Shown: positions 9,252 to 19,062 of the stretch, one piece after another
Numbering within the stretch: position 1 is the first letter of the stretch
How the letters are laid out: each line of letters opens with the position of its first letter
Assembly: GCA_017517135.1 (NCBI GenBank)
Contig: JAFXAK010000028.1
Location: 1-64,000 of the forward strand
Reading direction: 5' to 3'
Source of the DNA: Clostridia bacterium
Lineage (GTDB): Bacteria; Bacillota; Clostridia; Oscillospirales; Acutalibacteraceae
Length of the DNA: 64,000 nucleotides
Notes under the pieces: model-generated
What the model was told of the DNA's origin: nothing
The model's database searches: none
What the model saw: only the letters and a program-made list of their open reading frames with translations
Position numbers and translations under genes: made by a program

Positions 9252-9356
9252 ATTTTACCACCTGTAACAATATATAAATTACCGCTTAAATCATACTTAA
9301 TTTTAACATATTTTAATATTATGTGCAACAGAAAGAAAAAAACAATGCATAAAGTG

Positions 9357-9384
9357 TTGATTTTTTTTCAAATTAAAGTATAAT
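9357..9384 (+). promoter_or_regulatory. Promoter of the aldolase operon
   Basis: -35 TTGATT (9357-9362), 16-bp spacer, -10 TATAAT (9379-9384), about 35 bases before the start codon. Confidence 0.7.
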
Positions 9385-9417
9385 AAAAGCCGTATAAAAA
9401 TTTGGAGGTCAAAAAAA

Positions 9418-10281
9418 ATGTTAGTATCAGCTTCTGAAATGCTCACAAAAGCAAAAGCCGGCAAATATGCAGTCGGTCAGTTCAACATCAACAACCTTGA
9501 ATGGACAAAGGCCATTCTTCTCACAGCACAGGAATTAAACTCCCCCGTTATCCTCGGTGTATCTGAAGGCGCAGCAAAGTATATGTGCGGCTTCAATACC
9601 ATCGTCGGTATGGTTAACGGTATGCTTGAAACTCTCAACATCACAGTTCCCGTTGCTCTTCATCTCGACCACGGCTCATATGACGGTGCTTATGCTGCTA
9701 TGAACGCAGGCTTCTCATCAGTTATGTTCGACGGCTCACACTACGCTATCGACGAAAACATTGCTAAAACAACACAGATCATCAAGGACGCTTCCGCTAA
9801 GGGCATTTCCGTTGAAGCAGAGGTTGGTGCTATCGGCGGCGAAGAAGACGGTGTTGTTGGCAGCGGTGAAGTTGCAGATCCCAAGGAATGCAAGCAGATT
9901 GCAGACCTCGGTGTTACAATGCTTGCAGCAGGTATCGGTAACATCCACGGCAAGTATCCCGCAAACTGGGCAGGACTTAACTTTGAGGTTCTTGCAAAGA
10001 TTCAGGAAGAAACAGGCACAATGCCTCTCGTTCTTCACGGCGGTACAGGCATCCCCGCTGAAATGATTCAGAAGGCTATTTCTCTCGGTGTTTCAAAGAT
10101 CAATGTTAACACAGAATGTCAGTTAAGCTTCGCTGAAGCAACAAGAAAGTACATTGAAGACGGCAAGGATCTTCAGGGCAAGGGCTTCGATCCCAGAAAG
10201 CTTCTCGCTCCCGGTGTTGAAGCAATCAAGGCAACAGTTAAGGAAAAGATGGAGCTCTTCGGCTCAGTAGGCAAGGCGTAA
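9418..10281 (+). CDS. fba: Class II fructose-1,6-bisphosphate aldolase
   Basis: A 287-residue zinc-dependent aldolase that splits fructose 1,6-bisphosphate into glyceraldehyde 3-phosphate and dihydroxyacetone phosphate in glycolysis. Visible motifs are LHLDHGS (catalytic Asp84 and zinc ligand His85), the AEVGAIGGEEDG loop, GNIHGKYP and LHGGTGIP with the further zinc histidines, and INVNTE for phosphate binding. Length and order fit the Firmicutes FbaA type. GGAGG lies before the ATG and codon use is strongly biased, as for a highly expressed gene. A tagatose-bisphosphate aldolase of the same family cannot be fully excluded. Confidence 0.93.
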   Translation: MLVSASEMLTKAKAGKYAVGQFNINNLEWTKAILLTAQELNSPVILGVSEGAAKYMCGFNTIVGMVNGMLETLNITVPVALHLDHGSYDGAYAAMNAGFSSVMFDGSHYAIDENIAKTTQIIKDASAKGISVEAEVGAIGGEEDGVVGSGEVADPKECKQIADLGVTMLAAGIGNIHGKYPANWAGLNFEVLAKIQEETGTMPLVLHGGTGIPAEMIQKAISLGVSKINVNTECQLSFAEATRKYIEDGKDLQGKGFDPRKLLAPGVEAIKATVKEKMELFGSVGKA

Positions 10282-10282
10282 G

Positions 10283-10738
10283 ATGACCTTTCACGAAGAA
10301 AAAGCAGAAAAATTCTTTCTTGACGGCTACAACTGCGCACAGGCTGTTTTTATGGCTTATTCCGACTTAACAGGCATAAGCGAAGAAACAAGTGCAAAAA
10401 TCTCCTCCTCTATGGGAGGGGGGCTGGCAAGACTCAGAGAGGTTTGCGGCGCAGTAAGCGGAATGGCTCTTGCTGCAGGTGCGATTTACGGATATGATAA
10501 CCCGGATGATGCTCAGGCAAAAAAAGAGCATTACGAATTTGTTTCTTCCCTTTGCTTCAAGTTCAAAGAAGAAATGGGCTCATACATCTGTAAAGAGCTT
10601 TTGTCTTTGCCTGAAAACACTCCCTATTGCGCAAAAGCAGAAGAAAGAACTCAGGCATTTTACAAAAAACGCCCCTGCGTTGAATGTGTAAAATATGCTG
10701 CAAGACTTCTTGATGAAGCCATTGCTGAAAAGAAATAA
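10283..10738 (+). CDS. C_GCAxxG_C_C family (putative redox) protein
   Basis: A 151-residue protein of the C_GCAxxG_C_C family, named for its conserved cysteines. Here they are in YNCAQAV (near the N-terminus), VCGAVSGMALAAG (the GCAxxG region, read CGAVSG) and the C-terminal CVECVKYAA. The family often sits beside redox or metal genes and is thought to be redox-active, but no reaction is established. The start codon lies one base after the aldolase stop, so the two are co-transcribed and probably translationally coupled. Confidence 0.85.
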   Translation: MTFHEEKAEKFFLDGYNCAQAVFMAYSDLTGISEETSAKISSSMGGGLARLREVCGAVSGMALAAGAIYGYDNPDDAQAKKEHYEFVSSLCFKFKEEMGSYICKELLSLPENTPYCAKAEERTQAFYKKRPCVECVKYAARLLDEAIAEKK

Positions 10739-10754
10739 TACACAAAAAAATGAT

Positions 10755-10797
10755 AAAGGCTTTGACACTTGTTTTTCAGTGTCAAAGCCTTTTTATT
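10755..10797. terminator. Bidirectional terminator between aldolase and arginine operons
   Basis: Perfect 15-bp stem AAAGGCTTTGACACT (10755-10769) with its complement at 10778-10792, and T-runs on both sides. It closes both convergent operons. Confidence 0.92.
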
Positions 10798-11785
10798 ATT
10801 TTGTTAAAGTTGCAGCCATAACTGCCTTTATTGTGTGCATACGGTTTTCTGCTTCCTTGAAAACAACCGAAGCCTCGCTCTCGAATACCTCGTCTGTAAC
10901 CTCAAGAGCATCAAGACCGAACTTTTCACCGATTTCCTTGCCGATAACCGTTTTGTGGTCGTGGTAGGAGGGCAAGCAATGCATAAATATTGTAGCCTTG
11001 CCTGTTTTGTCCATTGTTGCCTTATTTACCTGATAAGGAAGAAGCTCGTTTATTCTCTGCTCCCAAACCTGGGCAGGCTCACCCATTGAAACCCATATAT
11101 CAGTATAGATAACATCTGCACCCTTGACTGCTTCGTCAACATTCTCGGTGAATGTGAGTGTTGCACCGCTCACACTTGCAAATTCTCTGCACTTTTCAAT
11201 AAGTGCCTCATCGGGGAAATATTTTGCGGGAGCACAGGCTGTGAAATTAAGTCCCATCTTAGCACAGCCTATCATAAGGGAGTTACCCATATTGTATCTT
11301 GCATCGCCCATATATACGAAATTAAGTCCCCGGAGCTTTCCGAAATGCTCCTTTATTGTAAGGAAGTCTGCAAGAATCTGTGTGGGATGGTATTCGTTTG
11401 TAAGTCCGTTCCATACGGGGACTGATGAATACTTTGCAAGCTCTTCAACAATTTCCTGACCGAAGCCTCTGTATTCAATACCGTCAAACATACCCGAAAG
11501 AACTCTTGCTGTATCTGCAATACTCTCCTTCTTGCCTATCTGAGAAGCCGAAGGATCAAGATATGTTGAGCACATTCCGAGGTCATTTGCCGCAACCTCA
11601 AAGCTGCAACGGGTTCTTGTGCTTGTCTTTTCAAAGATAAGCGCAATATTTTTACCTCTCAATGTATCGTGTGCAATACCTGCTTTTTTCTTTGCTTTAA
11701 GTTCAGCCGCCAAATCAATAAGATAAGCAATTTCTTCGGGAGTATAATCTAAAAGTGTTAAAAAATCTCTGCCGTAAAAATTCAT
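10796..11785 (-). CDS. argF: Ornithine carbamoyltransferase
   Basis: A 329-residue enzyme that makes citrulline from ornithine and carbamoyl phosphate. The carbamoyl phosphate loop STRTR is at residues 55-59 and the catalytic-cysteine motif reads HCLPSYHD. Last gene of the arginine operon, three bases after argD. The catabolic arcB type is possible in principle, but its place at the end of a biosynthetic operon favours argF. Confidence 0.95.
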   Translation of the reverse strand: MNFYGRDFLTLLDYTPEEIAYLIDLAAELKAKKKAGIAHDTLRGKNIALIFEKTSTRTRCSFEVAANDLGMCSTYLDPSASQIGKKESIADTARVLSGMFDGIEYRGFGQEIVEELAKYSSVPVWNGLTNEYHPTQILADFLTIKEHFGKLRGLNFVYMGDARYNMGNSLMIGCAKMGLNFTACAPAKYFPDEALIEKCREFASVSGATLTFTENVDEAVKGADVIYTDIWVSMGEPAQVWEQRINELLPYQVNKATMDKTGKATIFMHCLPSYHDHKTVIGKEIGEKFGLDALEVTDEVFESEASVVFKEAENRMHTIKAVMAATLTK

Positions 11786-11788
11786 AAT

Positions 11789-12955
11789 TTACACCTCGCA
11801 AGCTTTTTTCAGCACATTGATTGCTGTTTTAAGTTCATCATCGGGGATATTGAGTGCGGGAAGAAGACGAACCTTGTTTTTTGCCTTGATTACAAGCACA
11901 CCGTTGTCCATACATTCCTTGATAACCGCAGAAGCTTCCTTTTCGGTTTCAATACCGAGCATAAGTCCCATTCCGCATACGGACTTAACACCGTTAACAC
12001 AGCTTAATTCATCGATAATATACTGTGACTTTCTTCTGACATCCTCGAGCAATTCACCGTCAATTCTTGAAATTACATTGACAGCCGCCGCACAGCTTAT
12101 GGGATTTCCGCCGAAGGTTGAGCCGTGGTCGGACGCTCCGAGAGTTTTTTCTGTTTTCTCGCCCATAAGTGTTGCACCTATCGGCAAGCCGCCTGCAAGT
12201 CCCTTTGCGGTTGATACGATATCGGGAGTGATTCCGTAATTCATATAAGCATACAGACTGCCGCTTCTGCCGTTACCTGTCTGCACCTCATCGCAGATTA
12301 CAAGCAGATCGTTTTCTTCTGCAATTTTTACAATAGCTTCAACAAATTCCTTTGTCAGAGGAAGAACACCGCCCTCACCCTGTACACACTCGAACATAAT
12401 AGCCGCACATTTATTTTCCTTTACCTTTGCATTAAGGTCGTCAATGTCGTTTGCATTTGCATACACAAAGCCCTCTGTCAAAGGCAGAAAATCCTTATGG
12501 AAAACATCCTGTCCCGTTGCGGCAAGAGTTGTTATTGTTCTGCCGTGAAAGCTGTTGACAAGTGTTACAATGGTGTTGTATTCACTGCCCTTTTTATCTG
12601 CCGCATATTTTCTTGCAGTCTTTATTGCACATTCGTTTGCTTCTGCACCCGAGTTTGAAAAGAATACCTTTTTCATTCCCGTTTTTTCGCAGAGAAGCTG
12701 TGCTAATTTTGTGCAAGGCTCGGAATAATAAAGATTGGATGTATGCTGAAGCTTCCCGAGCTGTTCAATTACTGCATTTTTCCATTCATCATCCGAAAAG
12801 CCGAAGGTATTTACAGCAATACCCGTACTTAAATCTATATATTCCTTACCGTTACTGTCTTTCACCCTTGAGCCTTTTCCCTCAACAAGACACAGAGGGA
12901 ATCGTGCATAGGTATTTGCAATATATTCTTTATCCGAATTAAAAATATCAATCAT
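11789..12955 (-). CDS. argD: Acetylornithine aminotransferase
   Basis: A 388-residue class III PLP aminotransferase converting N-acetylglutamate semialdehyde to N-acetylornithine with glutamate as amino donor. SNSGAEANE marks the cofactor phosphate site, CDEVQTGNGR the PLP-binding Asp, and STAKGLAGG holds the PLP lysine (Lys251). It lies between argB and argF with 3-base gaps on both sides, so translation is likely coupled. Confidence 0.95.
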   Translation of the reverse strand: MIDIFNSDKEYIANTYARFPLCLVEGKGSRVKDSNGKEYIDLSTGIAVNTFGFSDDEWKNAVIEQLGKLQHTSNLYYSEPCTKLAQLLCEKTGMKKVFFSNSGAEANECAIKTARKYAADKKGSEYNTIVTLVNSFHGRTITTLAATGQDVFHKDFLPLTEGFVYANANDIDDLNAKVKENKCAAIMFECVQGEGGVLPLTKEFVEAIVKIAEENDLLVICDEVQTGNGRSGSLYAYMNYGITPDIVSTAKGLAGGLPIGATLMGEKTEKTLGASDHGSTFGGNPISCAAAVNVISRIDGELLEDVRRKSQYIIDELSCVNGVKSVCGMGLMLGIETEKEASAVIKECMDNGVLVIKAKNKVRLLPALNIPDDELKTAINVLKKACEV

Positions 12956-12958
12956 TTT

Positions 12959-13816
12959 TTATTCTCCCGTAAACATTGTTCCTATACCCTCATCGGTAAG
13001 GGTTTCAATCAATATGGAATGAGGAACTCTGCCGTCAATAATAAATACCTTCTTAACGCCCCATTTTATAGCATTTGTACAGCACTCAACCTTGGGAATC
13101 ATACCGCCGTTTATAATGCCGTCCTCAATAAGCTTGGGGGCTTCACTTATTTTGATTTCGGAAATAAGAGTTGAGGGATCGTCCTTATCTCTCAGAATAC
13201 CGCTGATATCGGTCATTGAAATAAGACTTTCCGCATTGAGTGCGCCTGCAATTTTAGCGGCGGCAGTATCTGCATTTATGTTATACACATTGCCGTCATC
13301 GTCACACGCTACGGTTGAAATTACGGGGATATAGCCCTTTTCGAGAACATCTAAAACCGTTGTTACATCAATGTCTGTAATCTCACCCACGAAGCCTAAT
13401 GCCTCGTCCTTGACCTTTGCCTTTATCATATGTCCGTCAAGTCCCGAAAGACCTATAGCTTTACCGCCCTTTCTTTCGAGAAGCCCCACAAGACCTTTGT
13501 TGATTTTACCGGCAAGCACCATCTGTACGACCTCTGCAGTTTCCTTATCGGTAACTCTCAGTCCGTTTACAAACTTGCTTTCCTTGCCCATTTTATTAAG
13601 CATTTCCGTAATTTCGGGGCCGCCGCCGTGAACAAGCACAACCTTAACACCGATAAGGCTTAAAAGCACTATATCACGCATAACGGAATCCTTTAGCTTA
13701 TCGTTAATCATAGCGTTACCGCCGTATTTAACAACAAGTATTTTACCTGTGTACTCTTTTATATACGGCAGTGCACTTACTATAACATGTGCGCGCTCTG
13801 CATTTGAAATATCCAT
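12959..13816 (-). CDS. argB: Acetylglutamate kinase
   Basis: A 285-residue amino-acid kinase that phosphorylates N-acetylglutamate. KYGGNAM and VHGGGPEI form the nucleotide and substrate loops and the C-terminal GGMIPKVE segment is typical. The N-terminal helix before the kinase core fits the hexameric, arginine-inhibited form, so feedback control is likely but not shown. It follows argJ by 18 bases. Confidence 0.95.
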   Translation of the reverse strand: MDISNAERAHVIVSALPYIKEYTGKILVVKYGGNAMINDKLKDSVMRDIVLLSLIGVKVVLVHGGGPEITEMLNKMGKESKFVNGLRVTDKETAEVVQMVLAGKINKGLVGLLERKGGKAIGLSGLDGHMIKAKVKDEALGFVGEITDIDVTTVLDVLEKGYIPVISTVACDDDGNVYNINADTAAAKIAGALNAESLISMTDISGILRDKDDPSTLISEIKISEAPKLIEDGIINGGMIPKVECCTNAIKWGVKKVFIIDGRVPHSILIETLTDEGIGTMFTGE

Positions 13817-13834
13817 AATAATTTTCCCCTTTTA

Positions 13835-15046
13835 TCAGGTACGGTAATCTCCGTTTATCTTGACATAATCATATGTAAGGTCACAGCCCCACGCTACGGT
13901 ATTATATTCACCGTTGTTGAGATTTACCACAATATCGATTTCTTCTTCGAGCAGAATTTCCTTTGCCTGTTCTTCAGAAAACGGTATTCCTGCACCGTCC
14001 TTGCAGACTGCTATTTCACCTTTTGCGGAAACAAAAGATACATCTACCTTTGAAACATCGGTATCGGCACCGGAATAGCCTATTGCACACAGCACTCTGC
14101 CCCAGTTGGCATCCGCACCGAACATTGCAGCCTTAACGAGTGAAGAACAGATGATACTCTTTGCTATCAGCTTTGCATCCTTGTCTGTCTTAGCAGAGTT
14201 TACCTTACATTCAATAAGCTTTGTTGCTCCCTCACCGTCACCTGCAATTTTCTTGCAAAGATAAACAGTTACACTATTAAGAGCCTGCATAAAGGCCGTG
14301 AAATCCTCACCCTCGCAGGTGATTTCTTCATTTCCCGCCATACCGTTTGCAAGTACGGTTACCATATCGTTTGTTGATGTATCACCGTCAACGCTTACCA
14401 TATTAAATGTGTTTGCAATATCGCTTGAAAGAGCCTTCCGGAGCATTTCGCTGCTTATTGCACAGTCGGTTGTGATAAACACAAGCATTGTTGCCATATT
14501 GGGATGAATCATTCCCGAGCCCTTTGCAATACCGCCTATCTTACATTCCTTACCGCCTACGGTAAACTTTACGGCAATTTCCTTAAGACGGGTATCGGTT
14601 GTCATAATACCCTCGGCAGCAAGCTGAGAATTATCACCGAGCCCGCTGACCAATTCCCTCATACCGTTTCTTATGGGAGTGTTGTCAAAGGGCATACCGA
14701 TAACACCCGTTGAAGCAACAACTATATCCTTTTCGTCGATTCCCAGCTCCCGGGCTGTGATACGGCACATCTCCTGTGCCTTTTCTATTCCGTCTGCATT
14801 ACAGGTATTTGCATTTCCCGAATTGCAGATAACAGCCTGTGCTTTACCGTCTGAAATATTGTTTTTTGTTACTGTCAGAGGTGCCCCCTTTACAAGATTG
14901 GTTGTGTAAACAGCAGCAGCATTCGCTCTGACCTCACTTTTTATAAGCGCAATATCACGCTTTGTTCTGTTTTTACGGATACCGCAATGTATACCGTTAG
15001 CGGTGAATCCCTTTGCGGCACAAACGCCGCCGTTTATTATATCCAT
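13835..15046 (-). CDS. argJ: Glutamate N-acetyltransferase (ArgJ)
   Basis: A 403-residue Ntn-type enzyme that moves the acetyl group from N-acetylornithine back to glutamate, making the pathway cyclic. The self-cleavage site is the HPNMATML motif, with Thr186 as the new N-terminal nucleophile. The window holds no argA or argE, which fits the recycling route; whether it also uses acetyl-CoA (bifunctional form) cannot be told. Confidence 0.95.
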   Translation of the reverse strand: MDIINGGVCAAKGFTANGIHCGIRKNRTKRDIALIKSEVRANAAAVYTTNLVKGAPLTVTKNNISDGKAQAVICNSGNANTCNADGIEKAQEMCRITARELGIDEKDIVVASTGVIGMPFDNTPIRNGMRELVSGLGDNSQLAAEGIMTTDTRLKEIAVKFTVGGKECKIGGIAKGSGMIHPNMATMLVFITTDCAISSEMLRKALSSDIANTFNMVSVDGDTSTNDMVTVLANGMAGNEEITCEGEDFTAFMQALNSVTVYLCKKIAGDGEGATKLIECKVNSAKTDKDAKLIAKSIICSSLVKAAMFGADANWGRVLCAIGYSGADTDVSKVDVSFVSAKGEIAVCKDGAGIPFSEEQAKEILLEEEIDIVVNLNNGEYNTVAWGCDLTYDYVKINGDYRT

Positions 15047-15075
15047 AAAATTTTCTCCTGATTATTTTCCCTTGC

Positions 15076-16008
15076 TTATAAACTAAGCCCCGAGGTTCTG
15101 TCAGCCCCGATTGCGATATTCATACATTCTATTGCCGCACCCGAAGCACCCTTGCCGAGATTATCATATCTTGCAACAAGCAGAATTCTCTCGTCATTTC
15201 CGTGAACACTTATCTGCATATTATCCTTGAAAGACAAAGCATTTGATGAGATAAAACCGCTCTCATCCGTATTTTCTTCATATTTCACAAAAGAATCGGC
15301 ATATTTTTCTTTATACAGATTTTCTATATCTGCCTTTGTTTTGCCGTTTATCAGCTGTGATGAGAAAAGAGGTACCGTGACCTCCATTCCGCTGTAAAAG
15401 TCGGAAACGACGGGGCAGAAAACGGGAGCTGAATTTATCCCCGTTACACCAACCATCTCTTTAAGATGCTTGTGCTGCTGAGTAAGAGCGTACTGACGCG
15501 GAGCATCCAGAAGCTTTTCTCTGTTTTCACTTTCGTATGCGGCTATCATATTTTTTCCGCCGCCCGAATATCCCGTAACCGAAAAGCAGGTAAGCAAGGT
15601 ATCCTTTGAAATAAAGCCTGCCTCAACAAGAGGATAAACCAAAGCAATAAAACCGCTTGCGTGACAGCCCGGAACTGCAATTCTCTTTGAGGACAAAAGC
15701 TTTTCCTCGTGTGCTTTGGAAAGCTCGGGAAAGCCGTATGCCCAGTCGGGATTTGTGCGGTGTGCGGTTGAAGTGTCAATAATCACCGTTTCGGGATTTT
15801 CAACAAAGGACACAGATTCTCTTGCCGCATCATCGGGAAGACAAAGGAAAGCAACATCGGCAGAATTTATTGCCTTTTTTCTGCATTCGGGATTTTTTCT
15901 GTCTTCTTCACTCAACACAATAAGCTCAATATCATCCCTCGCAGACAGTCTGTCAAAAATACGAAGACCTGTTGTGCCTGCTTTTCCGTCAATGAACACC
16001 TTTTTCAT
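15076..16008 (-). CDS. argC: N-acetyl-gamma-glutamyl-phosphate reductase, short type
   Basis: A 310-residue NADPH-dependent reductase. The N-terminus KVFIDGKAGTTGLRI is the nucleotide loop of the short 'type 2' ArgC group, and PGCHASGF holds the catalytic Cys115. Its start lies inside the argH coding end (20-base overlap), so it is translationally coupled to argH. Confidence 0.93.
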   Translation of the reverse strand: MKKVFIDGKAGTTGLRIFDRLSARDDIELIVLSEEDRKNPECRKKAINSADVAFLCLPDDAARESVSFVENPETVIIDTSTAHRTNPDWAYGFPELSKAHEEKLLSSKRIAVPGCHASGFIALVYPLVEAGFISKDTLLTCFSVTGYSGGGKNMIAAYESENREKLLDAPRQYALTQQHKHLKEMVGVTGINSAPVFCPVVSDFYSGMEVTVPLFSSQLINGKTKADIENLYKEKYADSFVKYEENTDESGFISSNALSFKDNMQISVHGNDERILLVARYDNLGKGASGAAIECMNIAIGADRTSGLSL

Positions 16009-17386
16009 TTGCCAAAAACTCCGTTATATAATCTATCTGCTTTTCAACAGAAACCTTGCTTGTACCGCCCAGAGAAATACGCTTTTCAACGCATGTTTCA
16101 AGGCTTATTGCCTCATAAAGGTCGTTTTCAAAATTTGAATCAAAATTCTTGTATTCTTGGAGTGACATTGCTTCAAGAACCTTTTTATTCTCAATACAGT
16201 ATGCCACAATCTGCCCTACCGTTTTATAAGCACTTCTGAAAGGAAGTCCCTGCTTTACAAGATAATCGGCAAGGTCGGTAGCATTAATAAAGCCGTTCTG
16301 TGCAGCTTTATACATATTTTCTTCAATAGCCTTCATTGTTGCTATCATGGGAGTGAATACTCTCAGACACTTCTTGACTGTTTCAACACTGTCAAAAATT
16401 GCTTCCTTATCCTCCTGCATATCCTTGTTATATGCAAGCGGAATACCCTTAAGTGTTGTGAGAAGTGCCATCAGGTCACCGTACACTCTGCCCGTTTTAC
16501 CTCTGACAAGCTCTGCCATATCGGGATTTTTTTTCTGCGGCATAATGCTGGAGCCTGTTGTGTAGGAATCATCCAGCTCAATAAATTTGAATTCCCAGCT
16601 TGACCAGAGTATGATTTCTTCCGAAAAACGGGAAAGATGCATCATAATAAGCGAAAAAGCAGACATAAGCTCAACACAGAAATCTCTGTCAGACACACCG
16701 TCAATGGAGTTGAGCATAACTCCGTCAAAGCCTAAAGCCTTTGCTGTCATTTCACGGTCTGTGTTATAAGTAGTTCCCGCAAGAGCACAGCAGCCTAAGG
16801 GGGAATAGTTCATTCTTGCCTTAGCATCTTTAAGCCTGCCCACATCTCTTGTGAACATCATAGCATATGCCAATAAATGATGTCCGAAGGTAACAGGCTG
16901 TGCTCTTTGCAGATGAGTGTAGCCGGGCATTATTGTGCCCGCATACTTTTTAGCCTGTTCGTTTATAACCTCGATAAGCTCAAGCACAAGCTTTATTACC
17001 TCATCAGCTTCATCTCTGAGATAAAGTCTTATATCAACGGCAACCTGGTCGTTACGGCTTCTTGCGGTATGAAGCTTTTTACCCACATCGCCTATTCTTT
17101 TTGTCAGCTGTGCCTCAACAAACATATGGATGTCTTCCGCATCCGTGTCTATTGCAAGCTTGCCGCTGTCTATATCATCAAGAATAGTCTGCAAACCGTC
17201 AATGATTTGCAGACTTTCATCCTGAGAAATTATATTACAAGCGGAAAGCATGGCGGCGTGCTCCATAGAGCCGGTTATATCCTGTTTATACATCTTGCAG
17301 TCAAAGTGTATCGACGAATTGAAATCGTCTGCCTCTTTATCAAGAGCCTTTGAAAATCTGCCTGCCCACATTTTTTCCATAGCCAT
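15989..17386 (-). CDS. argH: Argininosuccinate lyase
   Basis: A 465-residue fumarase-superfamily enzyme that splits argininosuccinate into arginine and fumarate. The superfamily signature SSIMPQKKNPD is present, with HTARSRNDQ near the front. Two in-frame ATGs (17386 and 17380) follow a GGAG; the spacing suits the second slightly better, so the protein could be two residues shorter. It follows argG by 22 bases. Confidence 0.95.
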   Translation of the reverse strand: MAMEKMWAGRFSKALDKEADDFNSSIHFDCKMYKQDITGSMEHAAMLSACNIISQDESLQIIDGLQTILDDIDSGKLAIDTDAEDIHMFVEAQLTKRIGDVGKKLHTARSRNDQVAVDIRLYLRDEADEVIKLVLELIEVINEQAKKYAGTIMPGYTHLQRAQPVTFGHHLLAYAMMFTRDVGRLKDAKARMNYSPLGCCALAGTTYNTDREMTAKALGFDGVMLNSIDGVSDRDFCVELMSAFSLIMMHLSRFSEEIILWSSWEFKFIELDDSYTTGSSIMPQKKNPDMAELVRGKTGRVYGDLMALLTTLKGIPLAYNKDMQEDKEAIFDSVETVKKCLRVFTPMIATMKAIEENMYKAAQNGFINATDLADYLVKQGLPFRSAYKTVGQIVAYCIENKKVLEAMSLQEYKNFDSNFENDLYEAISLETCVEKRISLGGTSKVSVEKQIDYITEFLANEKGVH

Positions 17387-17408
17387 ATTCTCCGTTATGA
17401 TACCTTTT

Positions 17409-18638
17409 TTATTTGAGATTGTTCTTAGCCTTCATCTTTGCATAAACCTTGGTGGGAAGACCGTAAAGATTAATGAAGCCTGCTGAATCAGCCTGATTGT
17501 AAACCTCGTCTTCATCAAAGGTTGCAATTTCGGGATCATAAAGTGAATAGGGAGATGTTACACCTGCATTTATCATATTGCCCTTGTAGAGCTTGAGTGT
17601 TACATCACCTGTAACTGTTTCCTGAGTTGACTTTACAAAAGCAAGAATTGCCTGTGTAAGAGGAGTGAACCACAAAGCGTTGTATACATTCTCTGCAAGC
17701 TTCTGTGCAACAAGTGCCTTGTAGTGAGAGGTTTCCTTGTCAAGACAAATGGTTTCAAGCACCTGATGAGCCTTGTAAAGGATTGTTCCGCCGGGAGTTT
17801 CATACACACCGCGGCATTTCATACCCACAAGACGGTTTTCAACAATGTCAAGAAGACCGATACCGTTAGCACCGCCGAGCTCATTGAGCTTTGCAACAAG
17901 TGAAACGCTGTCCATTTCAACACCGTCAATTGCGGTGGGAATACCCTTTTCAAAGTGAATCTTTACATATGTGGGCTTATCGGGAGCCATTTCGGGAGAT
18001 ACTCCCATTTCAAGGAAGCCTTCCTTGTTGTAAAGAGGCTCGTTTGCGGGATCCTCAAGGTCAAGACCTTCGTGTGAAAGGTGCCAGAGGTTCTTATCCT
18101 TTGAATAGTTTGTTTCTCTTGTTATCTTAAGAGGAATGTTGTGAGCCTCAGCATATTCGATTTCTTCCTCACGGCTCTTTATATCCCATTCTCTCCAGGG
18201 AGCAATAATGGGCATATCGGGTGCGAAAGCCTTTATTGCAAGCTCAAAACGAACCTGGTCATTACCCTTACCTGTACAGCCGTGGTAGATAGCATCTGCA
18301 CCCTCTGCAATAGCTATTTCAGCGATACGCTTTGCAATGGGGGGACGGGCAAATGCTGTGCCGAGAGGATAATCCTCATAGAGAGCACCTGCCTGAACAC
18401 AGGGGAAAACATAATCCTCAATGAATTCCTTTGTAAGGTCTTCAATATATATCTTAGAAGCACCTGTTTTGATTGCCTTTTCTTCAAGTCCTTCAAGCTC
18501 GCTTGCCTGACCAACATTACCTGAAACTGCAATTACTTCACAATTATTATAGTTCTCCTTAAGCCAGGGGATGATGATTGATGTATCAAGACCGCCTGAG
18601 TATGCAAGAACAACCTTTTTGATTTTTGACTTATCCAT
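17409..18638 (-). CDS. argG: Argininosuccinate synthase
   Basis: A 409-residue ATP-dependent ligase joining citrulline and aspartate. The PP-loop is AYSGGLDTS close to the N-terminus. The ATG at 18638 is chosen because GGAGG ends seven bases before it; a longer frame from a TTG at 18653 would include that ribosome binding site as codons. First gene of the seven-gene arginine operon, directly behind the ARG-box promoter. Confidence 0.95.
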   Translation of the reverse strand: MDKSKIKKVVLAYSGGLDTSIIIPWLKENYNNCEVIAVSGNVGQASELEGLEEKAIKTGASKIYIEDLTKEFIEDYVFPCVQAGALYEDYPLGTAFARPPIAKRIAEIAIAEGADAIYHGCTGKGNDQVRFELAIKAFAPDMPIIAPWREWDIKSREEEIEYAEAHNIPLKITRETNYSKDKNLWHLSHEGLDLEDPANEPLYNKEGFLEMGVSPEMAPDKPTYVKIHFEKGIPTAIDGVEMDSVSLVAKLNELGGANGIGLLDIVENRLVGMKCRGVYETPGGTILYKAHQVLETICLDKETSHYKALVAQKLAENVYNALWFTPLTQAILAFVKSTQETVTGDVTLKLYKGNMINAGVTSPYSLYDPEIATFDEDEVYNQADSAGFINLYGLPTKVYAKMKAKNNLK

Positions 18639-18655
18639 TTGTTTTTCCTCCAAGT

Positions 18656-18711
18656 TGAATTAATATTCATTCGTTGTGCATAACTATACACCCATTGATT
18701 ATGTTTGTCAA
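18656..18711 (-). promoter_or_regulatory. Arginine operon promoter with two ARG-like boxes
   Basis: On the minus strand, -35 TTGACA (18706-18711), a 17-bp spacer and -10 TATAGT (18683-18688). Two 14-bp ARG-box-like sites follow: TGTATAGTTATGCA (18677-18690), covering the -10, and the perfect palindrome TGAATATTAATTCA (18656-18669). Their centres are 21 bp apart, the spacing of tandem sites bound by an ArgR/AhrC hexamer. This predicts arginine-dependent repression. The regulator gene itself is not in the window. Confidence 0.75.
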
Positions 18712-19062
18712 GCATATTCAAAAATTATTTTGCATTTCTGTATTTTTGAACAGAATAACACAAAACAAGCATTTAATTTTAGCACAATTGCACACAAATA
18801 CCCATTAATAATTATAATAATATATTTTATTATCCCTCATCAATACTCTTTCAGCACTCTGATTATACAATTTCGGATGATTTTTTATGCATATTTTCAC
18901 TGTATAATTGCATAAAAATTAATTTTTCGCTGAGACAATGTCACAAGAAAACAAAAATGTTCAAATTTTCTTCATTTTTTGTTAAAATATATATGGATTT
19001 TAGTTAAAAACTGTGCTAAAATACTCGATTATAAGTTATTTTGCGAAAAGAGGCGACCTTTT
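18712..19062. other. AT-rich divergent intergenic region before the NuoE-like gene
   Basis: About 350 bases without a gene, very AT-rich. Apart from the arginine promoter on its left edge, I see a weak plus-strand promoter for the flavoprotein operon: TTCAAA (18960-18965), 17-bp spacer, TAAAAT (18983-18988), leaving a leader of about 70 bases. No riboswitch or conserved RNA was recognised. Confidence 0.4.
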
